Origin: an uncultured bacterium
GTDB lineage: Bacteria > Bacillota > Clostridia > Oscillospirales > Oscillospiraceae
Direction: 5' to 3'
DNA length: 64,000 nt
NCBI GenBank assembly: GCA_948469375.1
Contig: CAOKLO010000004.1
Coordinates: forward strand, 1-64,000
Shown here: piece by piece, positions 7,401-15,339 of the stretch
Position numbering within the stretch: position 1 is the first letter of the stretch
How the letters are laid out: every line of letters begins with the position of its first letter
Translations under genes and position numbers: made by a program
Notes under the pieces: generated by a model
What the model saw: the letters and a program-made list of their open reading frames with translations, nothing else
Told to the model about the DNA's origin: nothing
Databases searched by the model: none

Positions 7401-8783
7401 ATGGCAGATTCCTTCCCCCTCCCCGTGTTCGGGGGAGACGCCCCCCTGTACCATCAGCTCTACCGGCACATCGCCGCCGCCATTCAGTCCGGGACGCTGT
7501 CCCCTGGGAGCAGGCTGCCCTCCAAGCGGCGGCTGTGCGCCCTTGCCGGGGTGAGCATGAGCACCGTGGAGGCCGCCTACTCCCTCCTGGCCGCGGAGGG
7601 CTATGTGCTGGCCAAGCCCCGCAGCGGATATGTCTGCGCTCATCTGCTGCTCCCAGACTCAGACCCGCCCGCGCCGGTGTTGGAGACCGCCCCCGTTCTC
7701 TCCCCCTCCCGATGGGTCTACGACTGCTCCACCTCGGGGGTGGACACGTCGGTATTCCCCTTCTCCTCCTGGGCACGGATCACCAAAGAGGCGGTGTATG
7801 AAAACCCCGGCCTGCTCCAGCGGGGCCATCCCCAGGGCGATTTTCCCCTGCGCTCGGCTCTGGGGTCGCTGCTGGCCCAGTACCGGGGAGTGCGGTGCTC
7901 TCCGGAGCAGGTGGTGGTGGGGGCGGGCGCGGATTACCTGCTGACTCTGCTCCTCCAGCTGCTCCCGGAGCAAAAAACCATCGCCTTGGAGGACCCAGGC
8001 TACCCCGCCGCCTATGCCGCAGCAGCCCTCCATGGGCGCCAGGCCCTCCCCATCCCGGTGGACGGCGAAGGGATGGACCGGTCGGCGCTGGAGCAGTCCG
8101 GCGCGGGGCTGGCCTACCTCACTCCCTCCCACCAGTTTCCCCTGGGGGTTACCATGCCGGCGGTCCGGCGCAGCCGTCTGCTCCACTGGGCGGCGTCGGC
8201 CCCGGACCGCTGGCTCATTGAGGACGACTACGACAGCGAATTCAGATACTCCTCCCGGCCCATTCCTGCCCTTCAGGGGCTGGACCGGGCTGGACGGGTG
8301 GTGTATATGGGTACCTTTTCCCGGTCCATCGCCCCAGCCATCCGCGTGGCCTACATGATTTTGCCCCCCGAGCTGCTGGAGCGCTACCGAAGCACCTTTT
8401 CCCATGGAGCGTGCACCGTCTCCCGGTTTGAGCAGGAGAGCCTGCGGCGCTTTCTGACCCAGGGGCTTTACGGGCGGCACCTGCGGCGGACGGGCAACCT
8501 GTACCGCAGAAAGTGCGCGCTGTTCACGGAGGCGCTAATGGAAATCCCCGGCGTGACGGTCTCCGGCGCGGAGGCGGGACTGCATTTTTTGGTGACGCTT
8601 CCCCGGCTTTCGGAATCGGAGCTGGTGGAGCGGGCCGCGGCAAAATCGGTGGGCATCCACCCCCTGAGCCGCTACTGCCACAGCGTGGAGCCCAAGCCCT
8701 CCACGGTAGTGCTGGGCTTCGCGGGGCTGAGCTCGGAGGAGCTGGTCCGGGCCGCCGCGCTGTTAAAGGAGGCGTGGGCATAA
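7401..8783 (+). CDS. MocR-type regulator (GntR wHTH + aminotransferase fold), PLP lysine missing
   Basis: A 460-residue one-component regulator: a GntR winged helix (about 12-78, GSRLPSKRRLCALAGVSMST) joined by a linker to a class-I aminotransferase-like domain (about 105-455). MocR proteins normally bind PLP through a lysine in the motif GTFSK; here the motif reads GTFSRSIAP, so the lysine is Arg308 (codon 8322-8324, CGG). Other cofactor-pocket residues such as the EDDYDSEFRY segment remain. ATG at 7401 is chosen because GAGGTG stands six bases before it. It is divergent from the ECF S component and probably controls it. Without the lysine it may bind PLP non-covalently, bind another ligand, or have lost effector response. 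Confidence 0.88.
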   Translation: MADSFPLPVFGGDAPLYHQLYRHIAAAIQSGTLSPGSRLPSKRRLCALAGVSMSTVEAAYSLLAAEGYVLAKPRSGYVCAHLLLPDSDPPAPVLETAPVLSPSRWVYDCSTSGVDTSVFPFSSWARITKEAVYENPGLLQRGHPQGDFPLRSALGSLLAQYRGVRCSPEQVVVGAGADYLLTLLLQLLPEQKTIALEDPGYPAAYAAAALHGRQALPIPVDGEGMDRSALEQSGAGLAYLTPSHQFPLGVTMPAVRRSRLLHWAASAPDRWLIEDDYDSEFRYSSRPIPALQGLDRAGRVVYMGTFSRSIAPAIRVAYMILPPELLERYRSTFSHGACTVSRFEQESLRRFLTQGLYGRHLRRTGNLYRRKCALFTEALMEIPGVTVSGAEAGLHFLVTLPRLSESELVERAAAKSVGIHPLSRYCHSVEPKPSTVVLGFAGLSSEELVRAAALLKEAWA

Positions 8784-8815
8784 AAAGCCCCGGACGCTCC
8801 ACCGTCCGGGGCTTT
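8784..8815. terminator. Bidirectional terminator between mocR and queT
   Basis: A 13-bp stem (AAAGCCCCGGACG, 8784-8796, with 8803-8815) immediately follows the mocR stop and precedes the convergent queT end. Confidence 0.8.
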
Positions 8816-8829
8816 GAGTACAGCGTTTC

Positions 8830-9351
8830 CTATTGCTGTGCGGCCTGACGCATCGCAGGCTTGAAATAGCCGATTTGGGGCAGGGCCTTGAGCAGCACCG
8901 TACCCAGCACGTAACAGGCCAGCGCCTCGCCGGGAATGAACGTGAGGGCGTTGAACCCGCAGGCCGCCCAAAAGGCGGAGTTCACCGCCCCAACCTCCGC
9001 CCAGGCCCACATGGGGGGCAGGATGACGGCGTTGACAAGGATGGGGGGCAGGGCCGCCAGATACCAGCGGGGCATCTTCACCGTGAGCCAAGCGGCGATG
9101 GCCGTCGCCAGGGTGCCGAAGATTACATCAATGGGTCCATAGGGGGAGAGCAGATTGGTGATGAGACAGCCCAGCGCCAGCCCCGGCGCGGTGGCCGGGA
9201 ACAGGAAGGGCAGGACGGTGAGGGCCTCGGCAAAGCGGATCTGCACCGGGCCGAAGGTCAGGCTCAGGATGTCGCCGAAGTAGCCCAGCAGGGCGTACAG
9301 CGCCGCCACCATGGCGGCAAGGGTCAGGTCGCGGGTGGTAAGCTTGCGCAT
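8830..9351 (-). CDS. queT: QueT-family ECF transporter S component (queuosine precursor)
   Basis: A 173-residue membrane protein with five or six hydrophobic segments, matching the QueT family. The signature FGPVQIRFAEALTVLP and the following CLITNLLSPYGPIDVIFGT are highly characteristic. QueT takes up a 7-deazaguanine queuosine precursor (preQ1/preQ0 or a related base) using the shared ECF module. The ATG at 9351 has TGGAGGT about six bases upstream. The gene has a structured leader of about 120 nucleotides that can sequester this ribosome binding site, as expected for preQ1 control. It is convergent with the MocR gene and divergent from a MerR gene. Confidence 0.9.
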   Translation of the reverse strand: MRKLTTRDLTLAAMVAALYALLGYFGDILSLTFGPVQIRFAEALTVLPFLFPATAPGLALGCLITNLLSPYGPIDVIFGTLATAIAAWLTVKMPRWYLAALPPILVNAVILPPMWAWAEVGAVNSAFWAACGFNALTFIPGEALACYVLGTVLLKALPQIGYFKPAMRQAAQQ

Positions 9352-9357
9352 AAAAAT

Positions 9358-9480
9358 ACCTCCAATTTATGTTTAGAGTGCCAGCGCATTGGCACAGCGG
9401 CGGGCGTTCCTTCCGAACGGGAACGCGCTTTCCCGTTCGCGGCTCTCTGTCCGCCGTTTGGACCGAAGTGGAGGTCGGTC
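9358..9480 (-). promoter_or_regulatory. Structured queT leader, candidate preQ1 riboswitch
   Basis: Right after the predicted transcription start lies a 5-bp hairpin (arms 9475-9479 and 9462-9466) whose loop contains CCTCCA (9474-9469). This is exactly complementary to TGGAGG of the queT ribosome binding site (9364-9359), so a pseudoknot could hide it. Between them are a GC-rich hairpin region and a GTGCCA/TGGCAC hairpin. SD-sequestering pseudoknots in front of queT are known for preQ1-II and preQ1-III riboswitches, class III being typical of Ruminococcaceae. The class assignment is inference. Confidence 0.6.
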
Positions 9481-9486
9481 GGTGGT

Positions 9487-9515
9487 ATTGTACCACAGCG
9501 CCCTGTCCGTGTACA
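9487..9515 (-). promoter_or_regulatory. queT promoter
   Basis: Minus-strand TACAAT (9492-9487) and TGTACA (9515-9510) with a 17-bp spacer. The -10 sits inside a small dyad (GTGGTA/TACCAC, 9482-9496). Confidence 0.55.
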
Positions 9516-9536
9516 GAAAAATTTTTTGAAAACCCC

Positions 9537-9567
9537 TTGACTCTCACGCCGCGTCATAGGGTACAGT
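9537..9567 (+). promoter_or_regulatory. MerR-type promoter with 19-bp spacer
   Basis: TTGACT (9537-9542) and TACAGT (9562-9567) are 19 bp apart, with an imperfect dyad in the spacer (ACTCT against AGGGT at its edges). It lies 22 bases before the TipA-like gene and suggests autoactivation. Confidence 0.65.
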
Positions 9568-9589
9568 CTGTTTCGAGGAGGCGAACAAG

Positions 9590-10324
9590 ATGAGATTATC
9601 GGTCAGCGAGGCGGCAAAGCGCGCCGGCGTCAGTGTGCGGACACTGCACTATTACGATGAGATCGGGCTGCTGAAACCGTCGGAGACCACCCAGGCCGGA
9701 TACCGTTTTTACGATGACTCGGCCATGGCGTCTTTGCAGCAGATCCTGTTTTACCGTGAGCTGGACGTGCCGCTGGAGCAGATCGGACGCATCCTGAACG
9801 CCCCCGATCACGACCGCACCGAGGCCCTGCAAAAGCACCGGACGCTGCTGCTGATGAAGCGGCAGCGGCTGGACGACATGCTGCGGCTGGTGGATGAGAC
9901 GATAGGAGGTATCGCAATGTACGATGAAAGACCGAAGCCCACCCAGGCGGACTGGGAGGCCGTGAAGGAGCAGTACGCCCAGGAGGCGGCGGAGCGCTGG
10001 GGCAACACCGAGGCGTTCCTGGAGAGCCGGGAGAAGCACAAGGACTACACCCCCGAGCAGGAGGCGCAGATCAATGCCGAAATGGAGGAGATTTTCACCG
10101 CGTTCGGCCGGTGCGCTGACCCTGAAAGCGCGGAGGCTCAAGAGCTGGTGAAGCGCTGGCAGGCACACATCACCCAGTACCACTACAACTGCACCGACGG
10201 CATCCTGGCCTGTCTGGGGGAGAGCTACGTCAGCGACCCCCGTTTTCGGGAGAACCTGGACAAGTACGGCCCCGGCACCGCTCAGAAAATGAGCGCCGCC
10301 ATTGCCGCGTACTGCAAAAAATAA
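9590..10324 (+). CDS. TipA-like MerR transcriptional regulator
   Basis: A 244-residue regulator. Residues 1-70 are a MerR winged helix (SVSEAAKRAGVSVRTLHYYDEIGLL), 75-108 the dimerising coiled coil, and 115-243 a TipAS domain, the antibiotic-binding domain of TipAL (PTQADWEAVKEQYAQEAAERWG... and a C-terminal helix with FRENLDKYGPG). TipAL-type proteins activate their own promoter and drug-response genes after capturing ligands such as thiopeptides. GAGGAGG lies about nine bases before the ATG, and the 19-bp-spacer promoter upstream supports autoregulation. No resistance gene is adjacent. A hairpin terminator follows. Confidence 0.9.
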   Translation: MRLSVSEAAKRAGVSVRTLHYYDEIGLLKPSETTQAGYRFYDDSAMASLQQILFYRELDVPLEQIGRILNAPDHDRTEALQKHRTLLLMKRQRLDDMLRLVDETIGGIAMYDERPKPTQADWEAVKEQYAQEAAERWGNTEAFLESREKHKDYTPEQEAQINAEMEEIFTAFGRCADPESAEAQELVKRWQAHITQYHYNCTDGILACLGESYVSDPRFRENLDKYGPGTAQKMSAAIAAYCKK

Positions 10325-10330
10325 AGGTGA

Positions 10331-10362
10331 GGCCGGGCCGCGTCTGCGGTCCGGCCCTTTTC
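10331..10362 (+). terminator. Terminator of the tipA-like gene
   Basis: An 11-bp stem (10331-10341 with 10346-10356, one G-U pair, loop GTCT) followed by CTTTTCCCC, four bases after the stop codon. Confidence 0.8.
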
Positions 10363-10419
10363 CCCTCCACCCTGGAAAAAGAGTCCTTGCCAAATCTTAA
10401 TCTATGGAGGTAAACTGTG

Positions 10420-10548
10420 ATGCCACAGATGAATAGTTGGAGAGGTCTGAAAACTATGAGGGAAACATTCCTCTGTTTTCATAGAAAGGCGACGTTTTAT
10501 TTTGCTCAAAACAGCGGCGGTCTGCCTGCGTTGCAAGGAATAGCTTAG
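10420..10548 (+). CDS. Possible 42-residue small ORF
   Basis: In the 388-base gap before the EF-G paralogue, an ATG preceded by TGGAGG (nine bases away) opens a 42-codon frame (MPQMNSWRGLKTM... ending GLPALQGIA). A TTGCCA and a TAAACT 18 bp apart lie just upstream (10387-10416). Composition is more AT-rich than neighbouring genes. No family is recognised; it may be a remnant or simply non-coding. The rest of the gap holds only the promoter at 10617. Confidence 0.22.
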   Translation: MPQMNSWRGLKTMRETFLCFHRKATFYFAQNSGGLPALQGIA

Positions 10549-10616
10549 AGAGCAGGACTGCGGCGGCGCAAAAAGTAATAGGGCAAAAAAGATTCGTCAA
10601 ATTCCTCAAATAACCG

Positions 10617-10645
10617 TTGCCAAACGGCGGGGATTATTGTATAAT
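10617..10645 (+). promoter_or_regulatory. Promoter of the EF-G paralogue
   Basis: TTGCCA (10617-10622), 17-bp spacer, perfect TATAAT (10640-10645), 67 bases before the start codon. Confidence 0.75.
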
Positions 10646-10712
10646 TGTTTTCAGTGACGCTTTGGCCGTCTGTCGGGCCCGAGCACTAATCGTTTAAGGA
10701 GTGGAAACAACT

Positions 10713-12782
10713 ATGAGCTATTCTCCCCACAATATCCGCAACATCTGCCTGCTGGGCCATGGCGGCAACGGCAAGACCACCCTGGTCGAGAGCTTTCTGC
10801 GCATGACCGGTGTCATCGACCGTCTGGGCAAGACCACCGACGGCAACACCGTTTGTGATTACGACCCCGAGGAGATCAAGCGCCAGATCTCCATTTCCGC
10901 CGCCGTAGCTCCCGTGGAGTACAACGGCTGCAAGATCAACGTGCTGGACGCTCCCGGCAACTTCGACTTTGCCGGCGAGGTGGCCGAGTGCCTGTCCGTG
11001 GCCGACGCGGGCGTGCTGGTGTGCGCCGCCAAGGGCGGCATGTCCGTGGGCACCGAGCGGGGCTGGCAGCTGCTGGAGGACCGCAAGCTGCCCCGCATCG
11101 TCTACATCTCCAAGATGGACGAGGACAACATCGACTTCAACGCCGCTTTTGACGCCTTGCGGGAGCGCTTCGGCAAGAGCGTGGCCCCCCTGGTGGTCCC
11201 CATCTGGGACGCCAGCAAGAAGGTCACCGGCGTGGTGGACGTGCTCCACAAGCGCGCCTTTGAGCCCGCCGGCAACAAGCGCAAGGAGATCCCCATCCCC
11301 GAGGACAAGGTATCCGTCATCGAGGAGATCTACGGCCAGCTGATGGAGTCCGTGGCCGAGACCAGCGAGGAGTTTATGGAGAAGTTCTTCGGCGGCGAGG
11401 AGTTCACCTATGCCGAGATCATGCAGGGCCTGCGGGCCGGCGTGCGGGACTGCTCCCTGGTCCCCGTGGTGTGCGGCTCCTCCTTCACCGGTCTGGGCAC
11501 CCTGATGCTGCTGGACCTGATTGTGGATCTGCTGCCCAACCCCCTGGAGGGTATCCCCGCCTCCGGCACCGACAAGGACGGCGAGCACGAGGACTTCATC
11601 GTCTCCCAGGGCGCGGTTCCCGCCGCCTTCGTGTTTAAGACCGTGGCCGACCAGTACGGCAAGTTCTCCTATGTCAAGGTCATCTCCGGCAATATTACCT
11701 CCGATATGACGCTGGTAAACGCCGCCACCGGCGCCAACGAGAAGCTGGGCCGTCTGTATATCATGCGCGGCAAAAAGAGCGAGGAGGTCAAGGAGCTGGG
11801 CTGCGGCGACATCGGCGCCATCGGCAAAATGGATCGGCTCAAGACCGGCGATACCCTGTGCGACCAGCGTAAGTTTATCAAGCTGGACCCGATTCCCTTC
11901 GCCGAGCCCAACTTCTCCAAGGCCATCGCCCCCAAGACCCGGGGCCAGGAGGACAAGATTGCCGCCGGTCTGGGCCGTCTGAACGAGGAGGACCCCACCT
12001 TCAACGTGGTCAACAACGCCGAGACCCACCAGATGGTGGTCACTACCGCCGGCGACATCCAAATGGACGTGCTGGTGAGCAAGCTCAAAAGCCGCTTCAA
12101 CGTGGAGGCCGAGCTGTCCGAGCCCCGGGTGGCCTACCGGGAGAAAATCCGCAAGAGCGTTTCCAAGCAGGGCCGCCACAAAAAGCAGACCGGCGGCTCC
12201 GGCCAGTTCGGCGACGTGTGGATTCGCTTCGAGCCCTGCGACAGCGAGTCGCTGGAGTTCTGCGAGGAGGTCGTGGGCGGCGCGGTGCCCAAAAACTTCT
12301 TCCCCGCCGTGGAGAAGGGCCTACGCGAGGCCTGCGTGCACGGCGTGCTGGCGGGCTATCCCATGGTCAACCTGAAGGCCACGCTGTACGACGGAAGCTA
12401 CCACCCCGTTGACTCCTCCGAAATCGCTTTCAAGACCGCCGCTCAGCTGGCCTATAAGGCCGCTTTGCCCGAGGCCTCCCCCGTGCTGCTGGAACCGGTG
12501 GGCGAGCTGAAGGTCACCATCCCCGATAGCAACATGGGCGACGTCATGGGCGACATCACCAAGCGCCGCGGCCGCGTGATGGGTATGAACTCCGCCGGCA
12601 ACGGCTATCAGACGCTGGACGCCGAGGTGCCCATGGCCGAGATGATGACCTATGCCATCGACCTGCGGGCCATGACCCAGTCCCGCGGCTCCTTCACCCT
12701 GCACTTCGTGCGGTACGAGGAGTGCCCGGGCCCCGCTCAGGAGAAGGCCATCGCCGCCGCCAAGGCTATGGCGGAGGAATAA
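10713..12782 (+). CDS. EF-G-like translational GTPase (paralogue)
   Basis: A 689-residue protein with the five-domain EF-G layout: GTPase 1-270, domain II about 300-380, and domains III-V with the domain-IV region around SKQGRHKKQTGGSGQFGDV (about 480). It differs from true EF-G in the nucleotide motifs: the P-loop is GHGGNGKT (15-22) rather than AHIDAGKT, G3 is DAPGNFDF and G4 is SKMD instead of NKMD. These are traits of the second EF-G family found in many Firmicutes, whose role is not settled. It is not beside rpsL/rpsG/tuf, supporting paralogue status. ATG at 10713 is preferred over GTG at 10701, which touches the AAGGAG. Confidence 0.88.
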   Translation: MSYSPHNIRNICLLGHGGNGKTTLVESFLRMTGVIDRLGKTTDGNTVCDYDPEEIKRQISISAAVAPVEYNGCKINVLDAPGNFDFAGEVAECLSVADAGVLVCAAKGGMSVGTERGWQLLEDRKLPRIVYISKMDEDNIDFNAAFDALRERFGKSVAPLVVPIWDASKKVTGVVDVLHKRAFEPAGNKRKEIPIPEDKVSVIEEIYGQLMESVAETSEEFMEKFFGGEEFTYAEIMQGLRAGVRDCSLVPVVCGSSFTGLGTLMLLDLIVDLLPNPLEGIPASGTDKDGEHEDFIVSQGAVPAAFVFKTVADQYGKFSYVKVISGNITSDMTLVNAATGANEKLGRLYIMRGKKSEEVKELGCGDIGAIGKMDRLKTGDTLCDQRKFIKLDPIPFAEPNFSKAIAPKTRGQEDKIAAGLGRLNEEDPTFNVVNNAETHQMVVTTAGDIQMDVLVSKLKSRFNVEAELSEPRVAYREKIRKSVSKQGRHKKQTGGSGQFGDVWIRFEPCDSESLEFCEEVVGGAVPKNFFPAVEKGLREACVHGVLAGYPMVNLKATLYDGSYHPVDSSEIAFKTAAQLAYKAALPEASPVLLEPVGELKVTIPDSNMGDVMGDITKRRGRVMGMNSAGNGYQTLDAEVPMAEMMTYAIDLRAMTQSRGSFTLHFVRYEECPGPAQEKAIAAAKAMAEE

Positions 12783-12798
12783 GCCAAACGCTGATAAA

Positions 12799-12833
12799 AG
12801 AGGGACGCTTCTGATGAAGCGTCCCTCTTTTTG
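12799..12833 (+). terminator. Terminator of the EF-G paralogue
   Basis: AGAGGGACGCTT (12799-12810) pairs perfectly with 12817-12828 and is followed by five T. Confidence 0.9.
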
Positions 12834-12965
12834 TAAAAATTTTGGGGGATTGGTTATTTTTATCTGTGAACTTCCGATAAATTGCGTAAGGAGGCAACGG
12901 ACTGCGCCTAATCTGAAATAAGGGCCGCAAGGGACTGCGCTCAGCCCAATATAGAGGTGACAGAC

Positions 12966-13601
12966 ATGAGTGATTTTTCGATCCGTACGACTTACAAGCC
13001 AGGCGAGGGCTACTTTGGGTATCTCCCAGGCTCGGACAAACCCGCGATGCGCTGGGGCCACGAGTTCCGGGCCATGATGGCGGAGAGGGCGAGGGCCGCG
13101 CAGGAGCAGCGGAAAGCCGAAGAGGCCGCCGCCGAGCCTTTTACCCGCGCGGAGTTGACCCAAGAGGACATCAAAGAACTTGCCGCAAAATATGCCCCCG
13201 ACAACATGACCCAGGAGGAGTACGATGCCTTCCTCGGCGATCTGATCGAAAAAGGCGTCATGGAAAAAGAGGACCTGAAGTATATCGACTATCGCGGGGA
13301 CCTGATCCCCAACGGACAGTTCGTCAGTCTCGGCTCCGCGGACCCGTCGCTATGGGAAAACGGAGGCGGCTTTATCAGCGCCTCCTCCTGGACCGGCGAC
13401 TCTTGTCCCTCCTATGCCGCTTTGGATGTCCGCCCGGACACCACCAATGTGCTGGCCTGGGCCAAGGAGATGAGTCTGTGGAAGCTTGTCGGAAGCCCCA
13501 ATCCGGCATTGGATGCAAACAATAGGCGCTACGGCATATTCAACACATTGGCGGACACTTTGGACGCCATGCAGCGCCAGCGCATGAAAGACAGGCTATA
13601 A
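12966..13601 (+). CDS. Unknown 211-residue soluble protein
   Basis: No family is recognised. The protein has no signal peptide or TM segment. The N-terminus (SDFSIRTTYKPGEGYFGYLPG) is followed by an Ala/Glu/Arg-rich probable helix (about 30-55), an acidic helical segment containing TQEDIKELAAKY and MTQEEYDAFLGDLIEKGVM (about 62-95), and an aromatic C-terminal half. ATG at 12966 is supported by GAGGTG six bases upstream. It stands alone between the EF-G terminator and a GC-rich hairpin (13605-13633). The 180-base leader contains the 9-mer GGACTGCGC twice. Codon use looks like its neighbours, so it is probably a real gene. Confidence 0.6.
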   Translation: MSDFSIRTTYKPGEGYFGYLPGSDKPAMRWGHEFRAMMAERARAAQEQRKAEEAAAEPFTRAELTQEDIKELAAKYAPDNMTQEEYDAFLGDLIEKGVMEKEDLKYIDYRGDLIPNGQFVSLGSADPSLWENGGGFISASSWTGDSCPSYAALDVRPDTTNVLAWAKEMSLWKLVGSPNPALDANNRRYGIFNTLADTLDAMQRQRMKDRL

Positions 13602-13666
13602 AACAGCGGCCGGAGGATGATCCCTCCGGCCGGTGATATCCAATCAGGATGCAGAAAGGAATGAAT

Positions 13667-14173
13667 ATGGAGTTTAGGCTAGCCACGATGCAGGATCTTC
13701 CACAACTCAAGGCGATGTTTCAAAAAATCATCCAGCGGATGGACGAAATGCAAATTTCAATTTGGGATGATATTTATCCCTGCGAATTTTTTGAGGCGGA
13801 CATCAAACATGGACAGCTTTACATTTTGCTGGATGGAGCCGTTATCTATTCCGCGTTTGCTTTGTGTGATGAGAATTCCGGCGAAAATCATGTGAAATGG
13901 GCGGACCGTCATGCAAAGGCCCTGTACCTTGACCGCTTAGGAGTAAATGTGGACTATTCCAGGCGGGGAATCGGGGGCCTGATGTTGAAAAGGGCAACGC
14001 AAGCCGCAAAAGCCCTGGGCGCTGAATATCTGCGGCTGTTTGTGGTGGATGTCAACGGGCCTGCCAGGCGGCTATACGCCAGACACGGCTTTACGCAGGT
14101 GAGCGGCGTCTATGACGAAATGATTGACGAAACCCTTGTATTGCATGAATACGGATATGAAATGAAGCTTTAA
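13667..14173 (+). CDS. GNAT-family N-acetyltransferase
   Basis: A 168-residue GNAT acetyltransferase. The acetyl-CoA-binding motif A is visible as LDRLGVNVDYSRRGIGGLML (about 88-107; the R/Q-x-x-G-x-G/A element is RRGIGG), with a following VDVNGPARRLYARHGF typical of the GNAT C-terminal half. The acceptor substrate cannot be predicted. ATG at 13667 is chosen because GAAAGGA stands six bases upstream. It ends just before a strong bidirectional terminator shared with spmB. Base composition is lower in GC than the flanking genes, which might mean later acquisition, though the signal is weak. Confidence 0.85.
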   Translation: MEFRLATMQDLPQLKAMFQKIIQRMDEMQISIWDDIYPCEFFEADIKHGQLYILLDGAVIYSAFALCDENSGENHVKWADRHAKALYLDRLGVNVDYSRRGIGGLMLKRATQAAKALGAEYLRLFVVDVNGPARRLYARHGFTQVSGVYDEMIDETLVLHEYGYEMKL

Positions 14174-14199
14174 GCAATGTGCAGTCCCGCCACCCCAAG

Positions 14200-14237
14200 G
14201 GCCGCTGTCTGGAATTCCTCCAGACAGCGGCCTTTTT
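14200..14237. terminator. Bidirectional terminator
   Basis: A perfect 14-bp stem (GGCCGCTGTCTGGA, 14200-14213, with 14219-14232) followed by five T, between the GNAT gene and the convergent spmB. Confidence 0.88.
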
Positions 14238-14240
14238 CCG

Positions 14241-14759
14241 TCAAAACAGCAGCCGTACCGCCCAGGACGCGGCCAGAAACCCGGCGATGTCCGCGCACAG
14301 CGCCGCCGGGACGGCGTACCGGGTTTTGCCCACTTTGGCTGCGCCGAAGTACACCGCGATGGTGTAAAAGGTGGTCTCCGTGGACCCCAGCATCACCGCC
14401 GCCGTCCGGCCCACCAGGGAGTCGGGCCCGTAGGTCTCGATGAGCTCCGCCCCCACCCCCAGGGCGGCGGAGCCGCTCACTGGGCGCACCAGCAGCAGGC
14501 CAATGGTCTCCGCCGGAATGCCTACCGCCGACAGCAGCGGACCCACCGCCTCCCCCAGCAGCTCCAGCGCACCGGAGGCCCGCAGCATATAAACTGCCGT
14601 CAGCAGGCCGATGAGGGGCGGCATGATGCGCAGGGACACCTTCAGTCCCTTCTCCGCCCCGTCGGTGAGGGCGGTCCACAGGTCTACCCGCTTGACCAGC
14701 CCCCACAGGGCCACCGCCAGCATGAGGAGGGGGACCAGCATGGTGAAGATCAGGTCCAT
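14241..14759 (-). CDS. spmB: Spore maturation protein B
   Basis: A 172-residue membrane protein with four to five hydrophobic segments of the nucleoside-recognition/Gate family. The segment LLVRPVSGSAALGVGAELI and GSTETTFYTIAVYFGA are characteristic of SpmB. SpmA and SpmB are needed for dehydration of the spore core during late sporulation. The gene lies four bases downstream of spmA, the usual arrangement, and the pair ends at a strong terminator. Length is normal. Confidence 0.93.
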   Translation of the reverse strand: MDLIFTMLVPLLMLAVALWGLVKRVDLWTALTDGAEKGLKVSLRIMPPLIGLLTAVYMLRASGALELLGEAVGPLLSAVGIPAETIGLLLVRPVSGSAALGVGAELIETYGPDSLVGRTAAVMLGSTETTFYTIAVYFGAAKVGKTRYAVPAALCADIAGFLAASWAVRLLF

Positions 14760-14763
14760 CTCC

Positions 14764-15339
14764 TCACCTCCACAGGCGGGCGAACAGCTTCGCCGCTGTC
14801 ACGCCCACCACAATAGACACTGTGGAGGCCAGCCAAACTGCGGGCAGGATATCAAAGGGATTGGCGCTCCCCGCTGCCGCCCTCAAGCTTGCCACCGTGG
14901 TGGGGATGAGCTGGAGAGACGCTGTGTTTGTCACCACCAGCATACAAAGCCCATCAGAAGCTATGCCGGGGGTGCGCTCCGCCATGAGGCGGGCCGCCTC
15001 CAGCCCCAGGGGCGTGGCCGCGTTGCCCAGCCCCAGCAGGTTGGCCGACAGGTTGGCGCTCACTGCGTCCATCACCCGGCCGTCGCGGGCGAAGTCCGGG
15101 TACAGCCGCTTGATGGCGGGCCGGAGCAGGCAGGACAGCCCCCGGGCTATCCCGGTGCGCTCCATCACCTCCATCACACCCATCCACAGACACAGCACAC
15201 CCATCATGGAAAGGCACAGCTCCACCCCGGCGGCAGCGCCGTCCAGGGCTCCCTTGGCCACCGCCGGACCGTTTCCCGTGGCCAAACCGCACAAAATCGC
15301 CGCGCCCACCATCGCCGTCCAGATCAGTGACATCGCCAT
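14764..15339 (-). CDS. spmA: Spore maturation protein A
   Basis: A 191-residue integral membrane protein, partner of SpmB. It has the family features MGVLCLWMGVMEVMERTG, then SANLLGLGNAATPLGLEA and VVTNTASLQLIPTTVASLR, the paired Gate-type motifs. It acts in spore core dehydration and hence heat resistance. GGAGGGACC lies about eight bases before the ATG. The divergent neighbour is abrB with a strong promoter at 15470. I see no clear sigma-E or sigma-F box for spmA in the 130-base gap, but such promoters are hard to call by eye. Confidence 0.93.
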   Translation of the reverse strand: MAMSLIWTAMVGAAILCGLATGNGPAVAKGALDGAAAGVELCLSMMGVLCLWMGVMEVMERTGIARGLSCLLRPAIKRLYPDFARDGRVMDAVSANLSANLLGLGNAATPLGLEAARLMAERTPGIASDGLCMLVVTNTASLQLIPTTVASLRAAAGSANPFDILPAVWLASTVSIVVGVTAAKLFARLWR

